Source: Providencia manganoxydans
GTDB lineage: Bacteria > Pseudomonadota > Gammaproteobacteria > Enterobacterales > Enterobacteriaceae
DNA length: 64,000 nucleotides
Assembly (NCBI RefSeq): GCF_016618195.1
Contig: NZ_CP067099.1
Location: 1,612,001 to 1,676,000 of the forward strand
Direction: 5' to 3'
Shown piece after piece: positions 29,174-38,171 of this stretch (position 1 is its first letter; each line of letters starts with the position of its first letter). The translations under genes were made by a program, and so were the position numbers. The notes under the pieces were generated by a model. It searched no databases and was not told the origin of the DNA. It saw only the letters and a list, made by a program, of their open reading frames with translations.

Positions 29174-31252
29174 TTACTGTGCATTTTTGGCTTTGGAACG
29201 TGAAACACGGGCTTCGCCAATTAAATAGTCAAATAGGAAAATAATTGCGAGCATTACCACAATCAGGATCGAGCCATAAGCAATAGCAACGCCGTATTCA
29301 CCATCTTCAACACGATTTAAGATATAAGCGGTTGCAACGCGAGTATCAGGCGTAACTAAGAACACAATGGCACTGACGGTAGTTATGGCACGAACAAAGC
29401 TATAGATCAGCGCAGAGAGGATCGCAGGGCGTAACAAGGGTAATAAAATATGGAAAATGGTTCTCATTGAACCCGCTCGTAAGCTAAGTGATGCTTCATC
29501 AAGAGATTTATCAATTTGCCCTAAGCCTGCAATACCTGCACGGATCCCTACAGGAACGTTACGCATGGTCATTGAGATGATCACAATTGCAGCAGTACCT
29601 GTTAAATAGAAAGGTGAATCATTAAAGGCCAAAATATAAGAAACACCTGCGACTGTTCCGGGTACGGCAAAGCATAACATCGTGGTGAACTCGATGGTTT
29701 TTTTTCCGCGGAATTCTTGTCGTACTACAATATAGGCAATTAATAGCCCTAAGATTGCGGTGATTGGGGCGGCAATACCCGCATACAATAAGGTATCCAA
29801 CAATGATGGCCATGCACCATCACTCATTCCCTGTCCGAAGAGTTTTATAAAGTTGTCTAGGGTTAGGGTGTAATCAACGCCCCAGTTAACCGTGAAACTA
29901 CCGTAGAAAATGCTGCCATATAATAACACATTGAATACCACCCAAATGGTGAGGAAAGTGGTAACTAATGTGACTAATGAAGTTGGGAGTGGCTGAACAT
30001 CACCACGATAGGATTTACCTGACACCGTGACATAGGAACGTTTGCCTATCCACATATATTGCACGCAGAAAACGAGCAGTGAGAAAACCAATAATGAAGC
30101 ACCTAGGGTACTTGCAGCTTGGTAATCGAGCTGTGAGCCTGTGATGTAGAAATAAATTTGCGTCGCTAAGACGTCAAAGTTACCTCCTAATACTAATGGG
30201 TTACTAAAATCGGCGAGAGATTGAACGATGACGATCAAAAATGCGTTGGCCAAAGCTGGTTTTAACAGAGGCATAAACACATTAAAGAAAGTTTGATAGC
30301 GATTAGCTCTCAGCGTATAAGAGGCTTCTTCGAGTGATGGATGGATCGTTTTGATTGCACCATCTAAAATCATAAATGACATTGGAGTAAAGGCGAGAAC
30401 CTGTGCTAACCAGATACCTGTAAAACCATACAGCCAGTTGGTATTTTCTAACCCCATATAGGTTGCAAGGAACTCAGTAATATAACCTGAGCGCCCCATC
30501 ATCAATGTGACACCTAGGCCAACGACAAAAGGTGGGGTAACGATCGGCAAAATAGAGAACACGCGGCCAATGATAGCAGAACGTTTGGCAATTCTTGAGG
30601 TATAAATCGCGAGGATCAAACCAAAGAAAGTACAGCCTGCACCCACCGCCAGCGATAGGAAAACCGAGTTAATAATCACTTGGACGATATGAGATTGAGT
30701 CAATATCGCGACAAATGAAAATGGCGCAAAGTCCCCATTGCTATCCGTAAACATAGGGATAAAAATGGCAACGCTAGGAAAGACAATAAATAAAGCGATA
30801 ACGGCCACAATAGTGATCAGTGAGCCAATAACAAATTGGTCTCCACCTAGCCACTCTAATCGTGTTAAGGCGAGTGTCATGATCATGCCTAATGAGATAA
30901 ATAGCATGATAGATGAATAGCCTAAGCCTTTACCTTCAAAAATGGCAGAAACGACAACGGCAATAGCCGTGATGGCAGCAATAGATATATCAAGATAGTG
31001 TCGTGTTTTATGATATCTATCAGCAGCATAGATAGGGCGAATAAATAGGAGCGAAGGCAGTAAAAACCACATCCAACTGATATTTACGCTACTCCAACCA
31101 TAAGCGGCAAGTATTTCATCTTGCGTTGAGTCGAAAACACCATAATCTAAGCTCCACGATGGCAGTAACGCAAATCCTAGCCATGCCAGTAGTAACCAAA
31201 AGAAAATGGTGTCTCTTCCCTGTTTTTTAGGCAAAGTAAGGGTGCGAGACAT
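29174..31252 (-). CDS. afuB: Fused ABC permease AfuB (hexose-phosphate uptake)
   Basis: An inner-membrane permease of 692 residues containing two copies of the binding-protein-dependent permease domain in one chain. Each half has an EAA-type loop: [21 protein letters not shown] (first bases of the motif only) around residue 310, and [19 protein letters not shown] in the second half. About 14 hydrophobic segments can be counted. The start at 31252 has GGGGGA 4 bases upstream. It lies between afuA and afuC in the operon. Confidence 0.83.
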   Translation of the reverse strand: MSRTLTLPKKQGRDTIFFWLLLAWLGFALLPSWSLDYGVFDSTQDEILAAYGWSSVNISWMWFLLPSLLFIRPIYAADRYHKTRHYLDISIAAITAIAVVVSAIFEGKGLGYSSIMLFISLGMIMTLALTRLEWLGGDQFVIGSLITIVAVIALFIVFPSVAIFIPMFTDSNGDFAPFSFVAILTQSHIVQVIINSVFLSLAVGAGCTFFGLILAIYTSRIAKRSAIIGRVFSILPIVTPPFVVGLGVTLMMGRSGYITEFLATYMGLENTNWLYGFTGIWLAQVLAFTPMSFMILDGAIKTIHPSLEEASYTLRANRYQTFFNVFMPLLKPALANAFLIVIVQSLADFSNPLVLGGNFDVLATQIYFYITGSQLDYQAASTLGASLLVFSLLVFCVQYMWIGKRSYVTVSGKSYRGDVQPLPTSLVTLVTTFLTIWVVFNVLLYGSIFYGSFTVNWGVDYTLTLDNFIKLFGQGMSDGAWPSLLDTLLYAGIAAPITAILGLLIAYIVVRQEFRGKKTIEFTTMLCFAVPGTVAGVSYILAFNDSPFYLTGTAAIVIISMTMRNVPVGIRAGIAGLGQIDKSLDEASLSLRAGSMRTIFHILLPLLRPAILSALIYSFVRAITTVSAIVFLVTPDTRVATAYILNRVEDGEYGVAIAYGSILIVVMLAIIFLFDYLIGEARVSRSKAKNAQ

Positions 31253-31329
31253 AAATCCCCCGAATGTTGACATCATTATTATTGTTTTGCAGAAATGAGA
31301 GCATCGTGATAGATGCTCCCTTCAAGCGA

Positions 31330-32361
31330 TTACTTACTCATTTTGACTTCAGTAACCCATTTGTTGATCAGGTTTTTACGGACATCAGCGTCGCCGTATT
31401 TATCCATATCGTAGTTGATCAGGTTTAAATCATTCAGTTTTAATGAAACAGGTGAAGATTCAGCCGTTGTATTGGTTAAGATCTGATAAGATTTACCTTC
31501 TTTCCAGCTTAGCTCTTGCGCTTCTTTTGATAATACAAAATCAACGAATAGCTTCGCATTATCAAGGTTACGCGCATTTTTCAAAATACTGATGCCGCCA
31601 ATTTCATAGCCTGTACCTTCACAAGGTGCAATCAATTCTAATGGCGCACCATTTTCAACTTCTAATGAGTAATCATGTAAGAAGCCAATCCCAATCGCCG
31701 ATTCACCACGTGCAGCGTTACGTGCCGGTGCGATGCCTGATTTGGTATATTGAGAAATATTACTATTTAGTTTTTTGAGATAATCAAAGGCTTGGTCGGT
31801 CCCCCACAGTTGGTCGAAGGTTGCCAGCGCGGTGTAAGCGGTTCCTGAACTTTGTGGATCGGCAATTTGAATTTCGCCTTTATATTCAGGTTTGGTGAGA
31901 TCTTTCCAGCAGGTGGGAATTGGTAGACCTTTTTCTTTTAAACGATCTTTATTCACGCCAAAGCCTAAAATGCCGATATAAACCGCAGAGGAATAGTTAC
32001 CTTTACGTTTTGCCGGATCTTGAAATTGCGGCATGATTTGCTCTAGATTAGGTGATTTATACGGTTGTAGTAGATCCATTTCACCTGCTTGTGAGTGAGG
32101 ATCTAACGTACCGCCATACCAGACATCGGCTTGAGGGTTGCGTTTTTCAGCTTCGATTTTTGCTAATGTACTGCCTGAGCCATTACGAATAAAGGTGGTT
32201 TTTACATCATATTTTTTAGCAAAAGCTTGGGTTTCAGTTTCACACATGGCGTTGGTGGCACTGCAATAGACAACTAATCGACCCGCGGCTGAAGCTGTTG
32301 TTGAAATTGCCGCTAAAGACAAGCCGGCTGCAATAAGGGTAGTAAGGGTTTTCAGTTTCAT
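31330..32361 (-). CDS. afuA: Periplasmic substrate-binding protein AfuA (hexose-phosphate)
   Basis: A class II-type solute-binding protein of 343 residues with a clear signal peptide (LTTLIAAGLSLAAISTTASA, cleavage near residue 25). SATNAMCETETQAFAKKY and NGSGSTLAKIEAEK resemble AfuA, which binds glucose-6-phosphate and related sugar phosphates, rather than iron-binding FbpA, which would need paired tyrosines late in the chain. AAGGA lies 7 bases before the ATG. The ligand is inferred from family and operon. Confidence 0.82.
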   Translation of the reverse strand: MKLKTLTTLIAAGLSLAAISTTASAAGRLVVYCSATNAMCETETQAFAKKYDVKTTFIRNGSGSTLAKIEAEKRNPQADVWYGGTLDPHSQAGEMDLLQPYKSPNLEQIMPQFQDPAKRKGNYSSAVYIGILGFGVNKDRLKEKGLPIPTCWKDLTKPEYKGEIQIADPQSSGTAYTALATFDQLWGTDQAFDYLKKLNSNISQYTKSGIAPARNAARGESAIGIGFLHDYSLEVENGAPLELIAPCEGTGYEIGGISILKNARNLDNAKLFVDFVLSKEAQELSWKEGKSYQILTNTTAESSPVSLKLNDLNLINYDMDKYGDADVRKNLINKWVTEVKMSK

Positions 32362-32376
32362 TTTCAGTCCTTTTTA

Positions 32377-33702
32377 TCAGGTTTTATCATCGGATAGTGA
32401 AACAGTACCGGCTAAGTGCTCACGTTTGCTGACATTCGCAATCAAAAGTGGCATTAGCAGTAATCCCATCAGTGCCGCAGCACTGGCAAGTAAAGCAAAC
32501 ATGCCTGACCAACCATAATGTGCTATGACCTGAGAGAGTGGCCATCCCGCAATTGCCGCCCCTAAATAGGCATACAAGCCGAGATAACCAGTTACCGTTC
32601 CAGCTGCATTTTTATGACAATATTCTGTTGCAGCTAGACCGATTAACATTTGTGGCCCAAATACAAAAAAGCCAATACTAAAAAAACAGGCTGCCAGTAA
32701 GGCATAGTGGTGAATCGGCGTTAGCCACAGTGCACTTACTGAAATCGCCAATCCTAACGAAAAAAGTAAAATCATTGGCGCACGTTGCCCGCGAAACAGC
32801 AGATCAGAACCCCAGCCAGAACAAAGTGCACCGAGCAAACCACCTAGCTCAAACAGTGATAAGGTGGCATTGGCGCTGAGTAAATTGACCCCGTGGGTTT
32901 CTGATAACCAAAGATTGCCCCAATCATTTATTGCAATGCGTATCAAATAAACCAGAATGTAAGAAAAACCGAGCAACCAAATCATTCTGTTAAATAAAAT
33001 GGTTTCTTTTAATATGGTTAGCATGGGTTGTGGCGGTGATAACCTTTCTTGTCTTAACTCCAAAACATCATGCCGCCATCGGCCGATTGTGGGCAGACCA
33101 CTTTGTTGTGGTGTCCCTTTGAGCTGCCGACACAGCCATAGACCAATCACAACACCAATAATACCGGGCACAATTAATGCCATTTGCCAGCTATAACTCG
33201 TTGCTAACCAAGCTGTTAATAAAGGGAGTGACATGCCACCTAAGTTAATGGATATGTTCCATAGCCCCCACCAAAAACCTCTTTCATTGCGTGAATACCA
33301 ATGAGTTAAGATACGTGCGCATGGAGGCCATCCCCAGCCTTGAAAAAAACCATTTAGTGTCCATACAATCAGTAATGCAGGAAAAGACAAACAATAGGCA
33401 AAAAGGATATTCAGGAGACCAGTCATCACTAGACCCACTCCCATAAACCAGCGATAGCCTGTGATATCGTGAAAAATGCCAGAGATAAATTTTGAGATGC
33501 CATAAGTCAAATAAAAGGCAGTCGCAATCCAGCCGATATCACTTTTGTCTAAAAACAACTCCACCTGCATAACGGGCATCACAAAATTAAAGCTTTTTCT
33601 GGTTAGATAAAAAGCGGCGTAGCCAACAATCATTGATAGCATCAATTTACGGCGCCAAAAGCGGTATGTGCTATCTAAAGTGAGGGTGCTTTTGCCAATC
33701 AT
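32377..33702 (-). CDS. uhpC: Hexose-phosphate sensor UhpC (MFS family)
   Basis: UhpC is a transporter-like membrane protein that binds external glucose-6-phosphate and switches on the UhpB kinase. At 441 residues (439 in E. coli) it has 12 membrane segments and the OPA-family N-terminus RRKLMLSMIVGYAAFYLTRK. The start at 33702 has GGGAG 8 bases upstream; the longer frame overlapping uhpB has no such signal. It could also be a UhpT-like carrier, but pairing with uhpBA favours the sensor role. Confidence 0.85.
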   Translation of the reverse strand: MIGKSTLTLDSTYRFWRRKLMLSMIVGYAAFYLTRKSFNFVMPVMQVELFLDKSDIGWIATAFYLTYGISKFISGIFHDITGYRWFMGVGLVMTGLLNILFAYCLSFPALLIVWTLNGFFQGWGWPPCARILTHWYSRNERGFWWGLWNISINLGGMSLPLLTAWLATSYSWQMALIVPGIIGVVIGLWLCRQLKGTPQQSGLPTIGRWRHDVLELRQERLSPPQPMLTILKETILFNRMIWLLGFSYILVYLIRIAINDWGNLWLSETHGVNLLSANATLSLFELGGLLGALCSGWGSDLLFRGQRAPMILLFSLGLAISVSALWLTPIHHYALLAACFFSIGFFVFGPQMLIGLAATEYCHKNAAGTVTGYLGLYAYLGAAIAGWPLSQVIAHYGWSGMFALLASAAALMGLLLMPLLIANVSKREHLAGTVSLSDDKT

Positions 33703-33806
33703 GTCGATGTCTCCCGTTCGGCAAAATGTAATCAAATTTTTAACAAAAAGGATGAGATAAGGACTTAGAGAGCTAGGAATAAGTCTTAGTTTTGGCTTGT
33801 TTACTC

Positions 33807-35333
33807 TCAAAGTGTGGGCAGGTTAACAATTATCTGTGTTCCACCTTGCGTGGTTAACGTCCAATCCCCTCCTAAAGCACTCACCCGTTCCTCAATGCCG
33901 CGCAATCCCAAGCCACTCGTTCGTTGGCTAAAGGGGATCCCCACACCATTATCGTTGACCCTGAGTTGGATTTTGTCTGACTGTTGTTCTAGAGAGATAG
34001 AGATATGCGTGGCGCGAGCATGTTTACTGATATTATTTAACAGCTCTTGAACTAGGCGATAAAGGGTAAACAGAACTGTATCATTTTCAGGTGTATCTAT
34101 TAGCTGATAATGGAACTCACATTCGATCCCATTTTTTTCAAAGGCAAATTCATCAATAAGATGAGCGAGCGCTTTTTCTAATGACATTTCATTGAGTACT
34201 GGTGGACGTAACTGACGTAATAACTGTCGGGTAGATTGGTGAATTTGCTGTGCTAGCTGGTTAATTTGCCCCGCAGCTTGATGGCTGAGTGGGTCAAGAG
34301 CCGTTTTTTTTACTAGCATTGATTGAATTTGGATCGCGGTAATATTTTGGCCAATTTCATCGTGCAGCTCACGTGCAATGGCTTTTTTCACATCTTCTTC
34401 GGTGTGCACCAATTGACGCATTAATTCTCTTCTGGCTTTGAGTTCCTGCTCTAATCGTTGTCGGTAGCGTTGTAGGTTACGTGCTAATTGCTGTTGTCGA
34501 CTGATAGCTATCCCTAAGCCAATTCCAATCAGCGCTTGAGAGCTTAAGAACATTTCGAGTTCTTGTAGGTCAGCAAAAGCGCCATGAAATTGACGAGCAA
34601 AAGTCATAATTAAGCTGCCTAATAAGGCAGATAACACACCGCCTTGCCAACCATAGCGATAAGCCATAAATACATTAGGGATAAAAACAAGTAAAACAAT
34701 GAGTTGTTCGATTTCAGGGGTGAAAAAGACCTGTGCGCTGAGACCAACTAAGCAAAATAAGAATGCCCAAATCAATAAAGAGGTTCTGAGCTGCTTATCA
34801 GGGGTACCATAGTCGAGTAGCATTTGATAATGCTGTTCATGCAAGTATTCATAGATTAGATAAATAAATGGCGTTAATAATATTCCGCCAGTAAAAGTGG
34901 CTAGAAACAGCTGACTGACTGAAAAAGAAGACAACCAGCTAAAAACAAGGACGTGTAGTAAGCTGTTTGCCGCAACACCTGCAAGTAACAATAATAATCG
35001 CTGCCAATAAAGCGTATATCGCCACCAAATGTCTTGGATCACATAGGCAACAGTTAAACTCAATAAAGGTGAAAGTAGTAATAGCGGTTGTGATAATAAC
35101 TGTTCTTGGGCGAGCCAAATATTAAGTGTTACTTCGCTAACCAATAGTGTTGGCCAATAGCGTCGCCATAGGATAATCATTAAGGCTAGGCGTAGCCCTT
35201 GAGGTAAGAAAAGGGTAGCTTGAAACCCATTTTGACTTAGATAAAAGCCAATAATCCATAAGCCAATCCAAATCAATGAATAAGTAAAAAATAAAAAAAT
35301 GGATTGTAGGAGTAGGCGTGTTCCTTTGCGCAT
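33807..35333 (-). CDS. uhpB: Sensor histidine kinase UhpB
   Basis: The kinase has 508 residues (500 in E. coli). The N-terminal half is a multi-span MASE1-type membrane domain (about 1-270). A coiled stretch leads to the HisKA_3 phospho-acceptor site ARELHDEIGQNITAIQ and to the HATPase domain with LVQELLNNISKHA, DNGVGI and GLGLRGIEERV. It should phosphorylate UhpA when UhpC is engaged. It sits 6 bp after uhpA. Confidence 0.9.
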   Translation of the reverse strand: MRKGTRLLLQSIFLFFTYSLIWIGLWIIGFYLSQNGFQATLFLPQGLRLALMIILWRRYWPTLLVSEVTLNIWLAQEQLLSQPLLLLSPLLSLTVAYVIQDIWWRYTLYWQRLLLLLAGVAANSLLHVLVFSWLSSFSVSQLFLATFTGGILLTPFIYLIYEYLHEQHYQMLLDYGTPDKQLRTSLLIWAFLFCLVGLSAQVFFTPEIEQLIVLLVFIPNVFMAYRYGWQGGVLSALLGSLIMTFARQFHGAFADLQELEMFLSSQALIGIGLGIAISRQQQLARNLQRYRQRLEQELKARRELMRQLVHTEEDVKKAIARELHDEIGQNITAIQIQSMLVKKTALDPLSHQAAGQINQLAQQIHQSTRQLLRQLRPPVLNEMSLEKALAHLIDEFAFEKNGIECEFHYQLIDTPENDTVLFTLYRLVQELLNNISKHARATHISISLEQQSDKIQLRVNDNGVGIPFSQRTSGLGLRGIEERVSALGGDWTLTTQGGTQIIVNLPTL

Positions 35334-35339
35334 CGTCTA

Positions 35340-35966
35340 TCACCTTGAGTAAAGGTTGTGCTCTAAAGCATAATGAACAAGATCGATGGTATTTTCACAT
35401 TGAAGCTTTCCAAGAATATTTGCGCGGTGAACATGAACTGTTTTATGGCTTAACTCTAATTGTTCGGCTATCACCTTTACGCTTAGGCCTGCCACCAATA
35501 AATCAAATATCTCTTTTTCTCTTGGGGTGAGTTCTTCTAAAGCTCGGCGTTGTTGTGGTGCTTGGCGTAGAACCTTCATCGCATCTGAACATAGGTAGCA
35601 ACCCCCATTATGGACAGAACGAACCGCTTGAACGAGCTCTTCTGGGCCACATCGTTTAGTCAAATAGGCACTGGCGCCTGCATCTAAGGCACTTTGTACA
35701 AATGCAGGGGTATCATAAATACTCAGTATAATAGTGCGAAAATCGGGTTTCTTTTGACGCAAACGAGTAAGCAGTTGTAAACCGTTTTCATCAGGCATGG
35801 AAATATCCATGATGGCAACATCAATATCAAGGCTAATTAAGTTAGGCCAAGCCTCTTGAGCACTAGCATACTGACCAACTATACAAATGTCAGGCTCAAG
35901 AGTTAATAGCTGTGCAAAACCTGAACGTACCACGATGTGATCGTCAATAAGGGCAATTTTTATCAT
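35340..35966 (-). CDS. uhpA: Response regulator UhpA (NarL/LuxR family)
   Basis: A 208-residue regulator. The receiver domain has DDH at 8-10, the phospho-acceptor Asp54 in VAIMDISMP and Lys104 in YLTKR. The C-terminal LuxR helix-turn-helix reads LTPREKEIFDLLVAGLSVK (part) with HKTVHVHRANIL as the recognition helix. As the first gene of uhpA-uhpB-uhpC-afuA-afuB-afuC, it probably activates its own operon. No uhpT follows; the ABC importer takes that place. Confidence 0.9.
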   Translation of the reverse strand: MIKIALIDDHIVVRSGFAQLLTLEPDICIVGQYASAQEAWPNLISLDIDVAIMDISMPDENGLQLLTRLRQKKPDFRTIILSIYDTPAFVQSALDAGASAYLTKRCGPEELVQAVRSVHNGGCYLCSDAMKVLRQAPQQRRALEELTPREKEIFDLLVAGLSVKVIAEQLELSHKTVHVHRANILGKLQCENTIDLVHYALEHNLYSR

Positions 35967-36091
35967 TTTTATAGCTATACATTATTGAGGTAATTTTTAA
36001 TGCTTATATCAACACCGAGAGAGATAAGCTAGTGTGATACATTAAATGTTCAAGCTGCATCAAATTTAAGATAGCTATCAGTTTTACTGAT

Positions 36092-37117
36092 TTAAACCGG
36101 CACTGCCTCAATAATATATAGATGGCAACCAGTTGAAATAACATTATTCATTTTGAAGTTTGCATAGGATAAAAGCGTTGAAAATTCAGACTGAGTATGT
36201 TCGCTTGCACCTGAAAAACTTGTCATCATTATGAGATCCATCTCTTTACCGAAGTAAGGTTGATCCCCTTCAGGGATAATATTATCGATGATCAGCAATT
36301 TAGATGAAGGCTTCATAGCTTTGTGAATGGTATGCAATATTTGTTGTATTTTTTCATCACTCCAGTCATGGGTAATGTATTTAAGCAGGTAAATATCGGC
36401 TTCAGGGCATTGTTCAAAGAAAGATCCTGAACAGAGTTGCCAACGAGTGTCATCATTTAATTGTGATAGGATGTGCTTTTTTAAAACCGCTTCAGTATCA
36501 AAAAGTATACCTTTTAGTGAGGGCTCCCTTTTAAGCACAGATAATAGTAATGTCCCCGTACCCCCGCCAATATCAGCAACTGTGATATTTTCAGGGAACT
36601 TAATGCTATTGAGAACAAACTCATTTTCAACCCTTGATAGTTCAGACATGCCATTATGAAAATTGTCAGGATGATTAATATGTAATTCCCAATAATCAAA
36701 GAATGGCATACCAAATATTTCTTCAAAACTATTATTTCCATATGCATATTGATTGAGGTTATTTGCAGGTAGCCAAAACGTCTTATCCGTGAGCATTAAA
36801 ATAGCTTGTCGTACTGAAAATGGATGATTGCTACATAAAAAAGTGGCTTCTGGGTTCAACGCAAAATTTACATTGCCATCTGTAGTAAAAATATTGCGCG
36901 ATACTAAAGTTCGTAAGATGCGCTTCAATATCTTTGCATCTGTATTTGTTTCTAGTGCTAATTCTTCAGCGGTTTTTGCTTTATCAACTAAACAATCCGC
37001 AAGTTTGAGTTCAGCTGCGGCGCGTAGAGCACCTTGGTAGGTAAAGCCAATTGCTTGCTCAAGGACATAGTGTGCACTTTTCAGACTCTGTTGTTTAACT
37101 GTGCTTTTTTGTTCCAT
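36092..37117 (-). CDS. SAM-dependent O-methyltransferase (acetylserotonin/plant-type family)
   Basis: This 341-residue protein has an N-terminal winged-helix dimerisation domain (about 15-90, AAAELKLADCLVDKAKTAEEL start) and a Rossmann methyltransferase domain with the SAM motif ADIGGGTGTLLL. The acidic GSFFEQCPEADIYLLKYITHDW region carries the catalytic HDWSDE histidine typical of the PF00891 family. The substrate, probably a small phenol or hydroxyl compound, is unknown. It is AT-rich, has no biosynthetic neighbours and sits between uhpA and glmY, so it looks acquired. Confidence 0.8.
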   Translation of the reverse strand: MEQKSTVKQQSLKSAHYVLEQAIGFTYQGALRAAAELKLADCLVDKAKTAEELALETNTDAKILKRILRTLVSRNIFTTDGNVNFALNPEATFLCSNHPFSVRQAILMLTDKTFWLPANNLNQYAYGNNSFEEIFGMPFFDYWELHINHPDNFHNGMSELSRVENEFVLNSIKFPENITVADIGGGTGTLLLSVLKREPSLKGILFDTEAVLKKHILSQLNDDTRWQLCSGSFFEQCPEADIYLLKYITHDWSDEKIQQILHTIHKAMKPSSKLLIIDNIIPEGDQPYFGKEMDLIMMTSFSGASEHTQSEFSTLLSYANFKMNNVISTGCHLYIIEAVPV

Positions 37118-37299
37118 ATAACCCTTTAAATATAATTTAAATTTATGTTTTGTGGGTTTTAATTATGTGGTTAATTTGGGGTATATAAATAATTATATGT
37201 ATTAATTTGTTATTTATTTTTTGGTTAATTAAAAATATCAAATTTTTTTTAATGTTAATTTGATGCAGTAACAGCTCAAAATGAGTGCATTTCTCTTCT

Positions 37300-37317
37300 T
37301 GTATAAAATTAGCGACA
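37300..37317 (+). promoter_or_regulatory. GlrR-binding site 1 upstream of glmY (one mismatch)
   Basis: TGTA-N10-GACA, one base off the GlrR activator consensus TGTC-N10-GACA. It lies 33 bp before site 2, about three helical turns, so both are on the same DNA face. Confidence 0.6.
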
Positions 37318-37332
37318 AACGCTATATCGCAC

Positions 37333-37350
37333 TGTCGCCAATAGGCGACA
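37333..37350 (+). promoter_or_regulatory. GlrR-binding site 2 upstream of glmY
   Basis: TGTCGCCAATAGGCGACA is an exact TGTC-N10-GACA, and the spacer itself is palindromic. It is about 200 bp before the RNA start, as expected for a sigma-54 enhancer site. Confidence 0.78.
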
Positions 37351-37395
37351 TTTAATTTATTGAAAAATAAAGTAAAAATAAATGAGGTAAAGAGG

Positions 37396-37413
37396 TGTCT
37401 TTAAATAGAGACA
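37396..37413 (+). promoter_or_regulatory. GlrR-binding site 3 upstream of glmY
   Basis: TGTCTTTAAATAGAGACA is an exact TGTC-N10-GACA, 63 bp (about six turns) after site 2. Three such sites also precede glmY in E. coli. Confidence 0.78.
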
Positions 37414-37518
37414 AATTTCTCGTGAGGGGGAAACAAAAAGTGTTATAGATAGGGCGTTATTTTGATGTTGAAAATATAAATCTTTAAATAACAATGAATT
37501 AAAAAATAACTTGGAAAG

Positions 37519-37536
37519 TTGGCATGATGTGTGCAT
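37519..37536 (+). promoter_or_regulatory. Sigma-54 promoter (-24/-12) of glmY with overlapping -10
   Basis: TTGGCATGATGTGTGCAT carries GG at 37521-37522 and GC at 37533-37534 with exactly 10 bases between. A CATAAT overlapping the -12 could serve sigma-70, mirroring the dual promoter known for E. coli glmY. The predicted start is near 37547. Confidence 0.8.
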
Positions 37537-37546
37537 AATAATACTC

Positions 37547-37736
37547 AGTTGCTCATTCAACATTATTATGTCGGTCCACAACTAGGGTGGGAACATACCA
37601 CATAAAGCAAGAATGATGCCAAAGTAAGGTGCCTACCGTCCAATAGCACAGATACTCGCCTTCGGGCCTTATCAAACACAGGGCGACACGTTGAGTGAGG
37701 CACCACCTATATGACTATGGATAAATAGCCATATAT
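37547..37736 (+). ncRNA. glmY: Small RNA GlmY
   Basis: GlmY blocks RapZ so that the related GlmZ can activate glmS, raising glucosamine-6-phosphate synthesis. The RNA begins AGTTGCTCATTCAAC, like the GlmY/GlmZ 5' end. A distal domain GGTGCCT (37628-37634) pairs with AGGCACC (37698-37704) and encloses CCTTCGGG and the conserved ACACGTTGAGTGA block shared with GlmZ. The location before glrK identifies it as GlmY. A final hairpin TATATGACTAT / ATAGCCATATA (37708-37735) gives about 190 nt, near the usual 184, but no T-run follows, so the 3' end is uncertain. Confidence 0.82.
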
Positions 37737-37862
37737 ACTCGTCATACTTCAAGTTGCAGAGGTTGTTGACTGCGCTCAGCTAGCCGAGTTACATAGTTTA
37801 TCTATGCTCCCCGTCTATCTTCGTTTGTCGCCTACCTGCATCTCGAATTATTTAGAGTATAA
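37735..37862. repeat. Intergenic palindromic repeat, copy 4, abutting glmY
   Basis: A full-length copy from TACTCGTCATACTTCAAG to CATCTCGAATTATTTAGAG. It begins at the last bases of the glmY 3' hairpin. The rest of the gap to glrK (37863-38171) shows no other clear element. Confidence 0.85.
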
Positions 37863-38171
37863 TGAAGTATCAATACCATCGCTGGCGGAATAGAGTTCAA
37901 CACTTTATTCCGCCTTCCTATTTTTACTCCTTTCTATTCCTCTGATTATCTTAATCATTTTTAGTAAGTTGGCATGTGGCTTGCTGTAACCTATTGATCT
38001 TCATTTTTCGAATACACTTTTCATACATAGGCGACAGCGCTTTGTGTTGAAGTATGGTGATGACAGAGAGCCTGAATTATTTAGAAGTACAGATAAGAAA
38101 TAAGCGTCGTAATCGTGCTCACGTAATACGTCGAGTTCTGCTACCATTGGTGTAACGTTAACAGGTGTGAG

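Noticed and set aside
28117..32361. Ferric iron (FbpABC-type) ABC transporter
   Set aside because: The domain layout fits both, but cotranscription with uhpABC and the AfuA-like sequence favour sugar-phosphate uptake. Kept only as an alternative label.
36030..36051. CRP site upstream of uhpA (TGTGATACATTAAA)
   Set aside because: Only the left half matches; the right half lacks TCACA.
37357..37581. Small minus-strand ORF over the glmY control region
   Set aside because: It overlaps the GlrR sites and sigma-54 promoter, has no ribosome site and looks like chance coding in AT-rich DNA.
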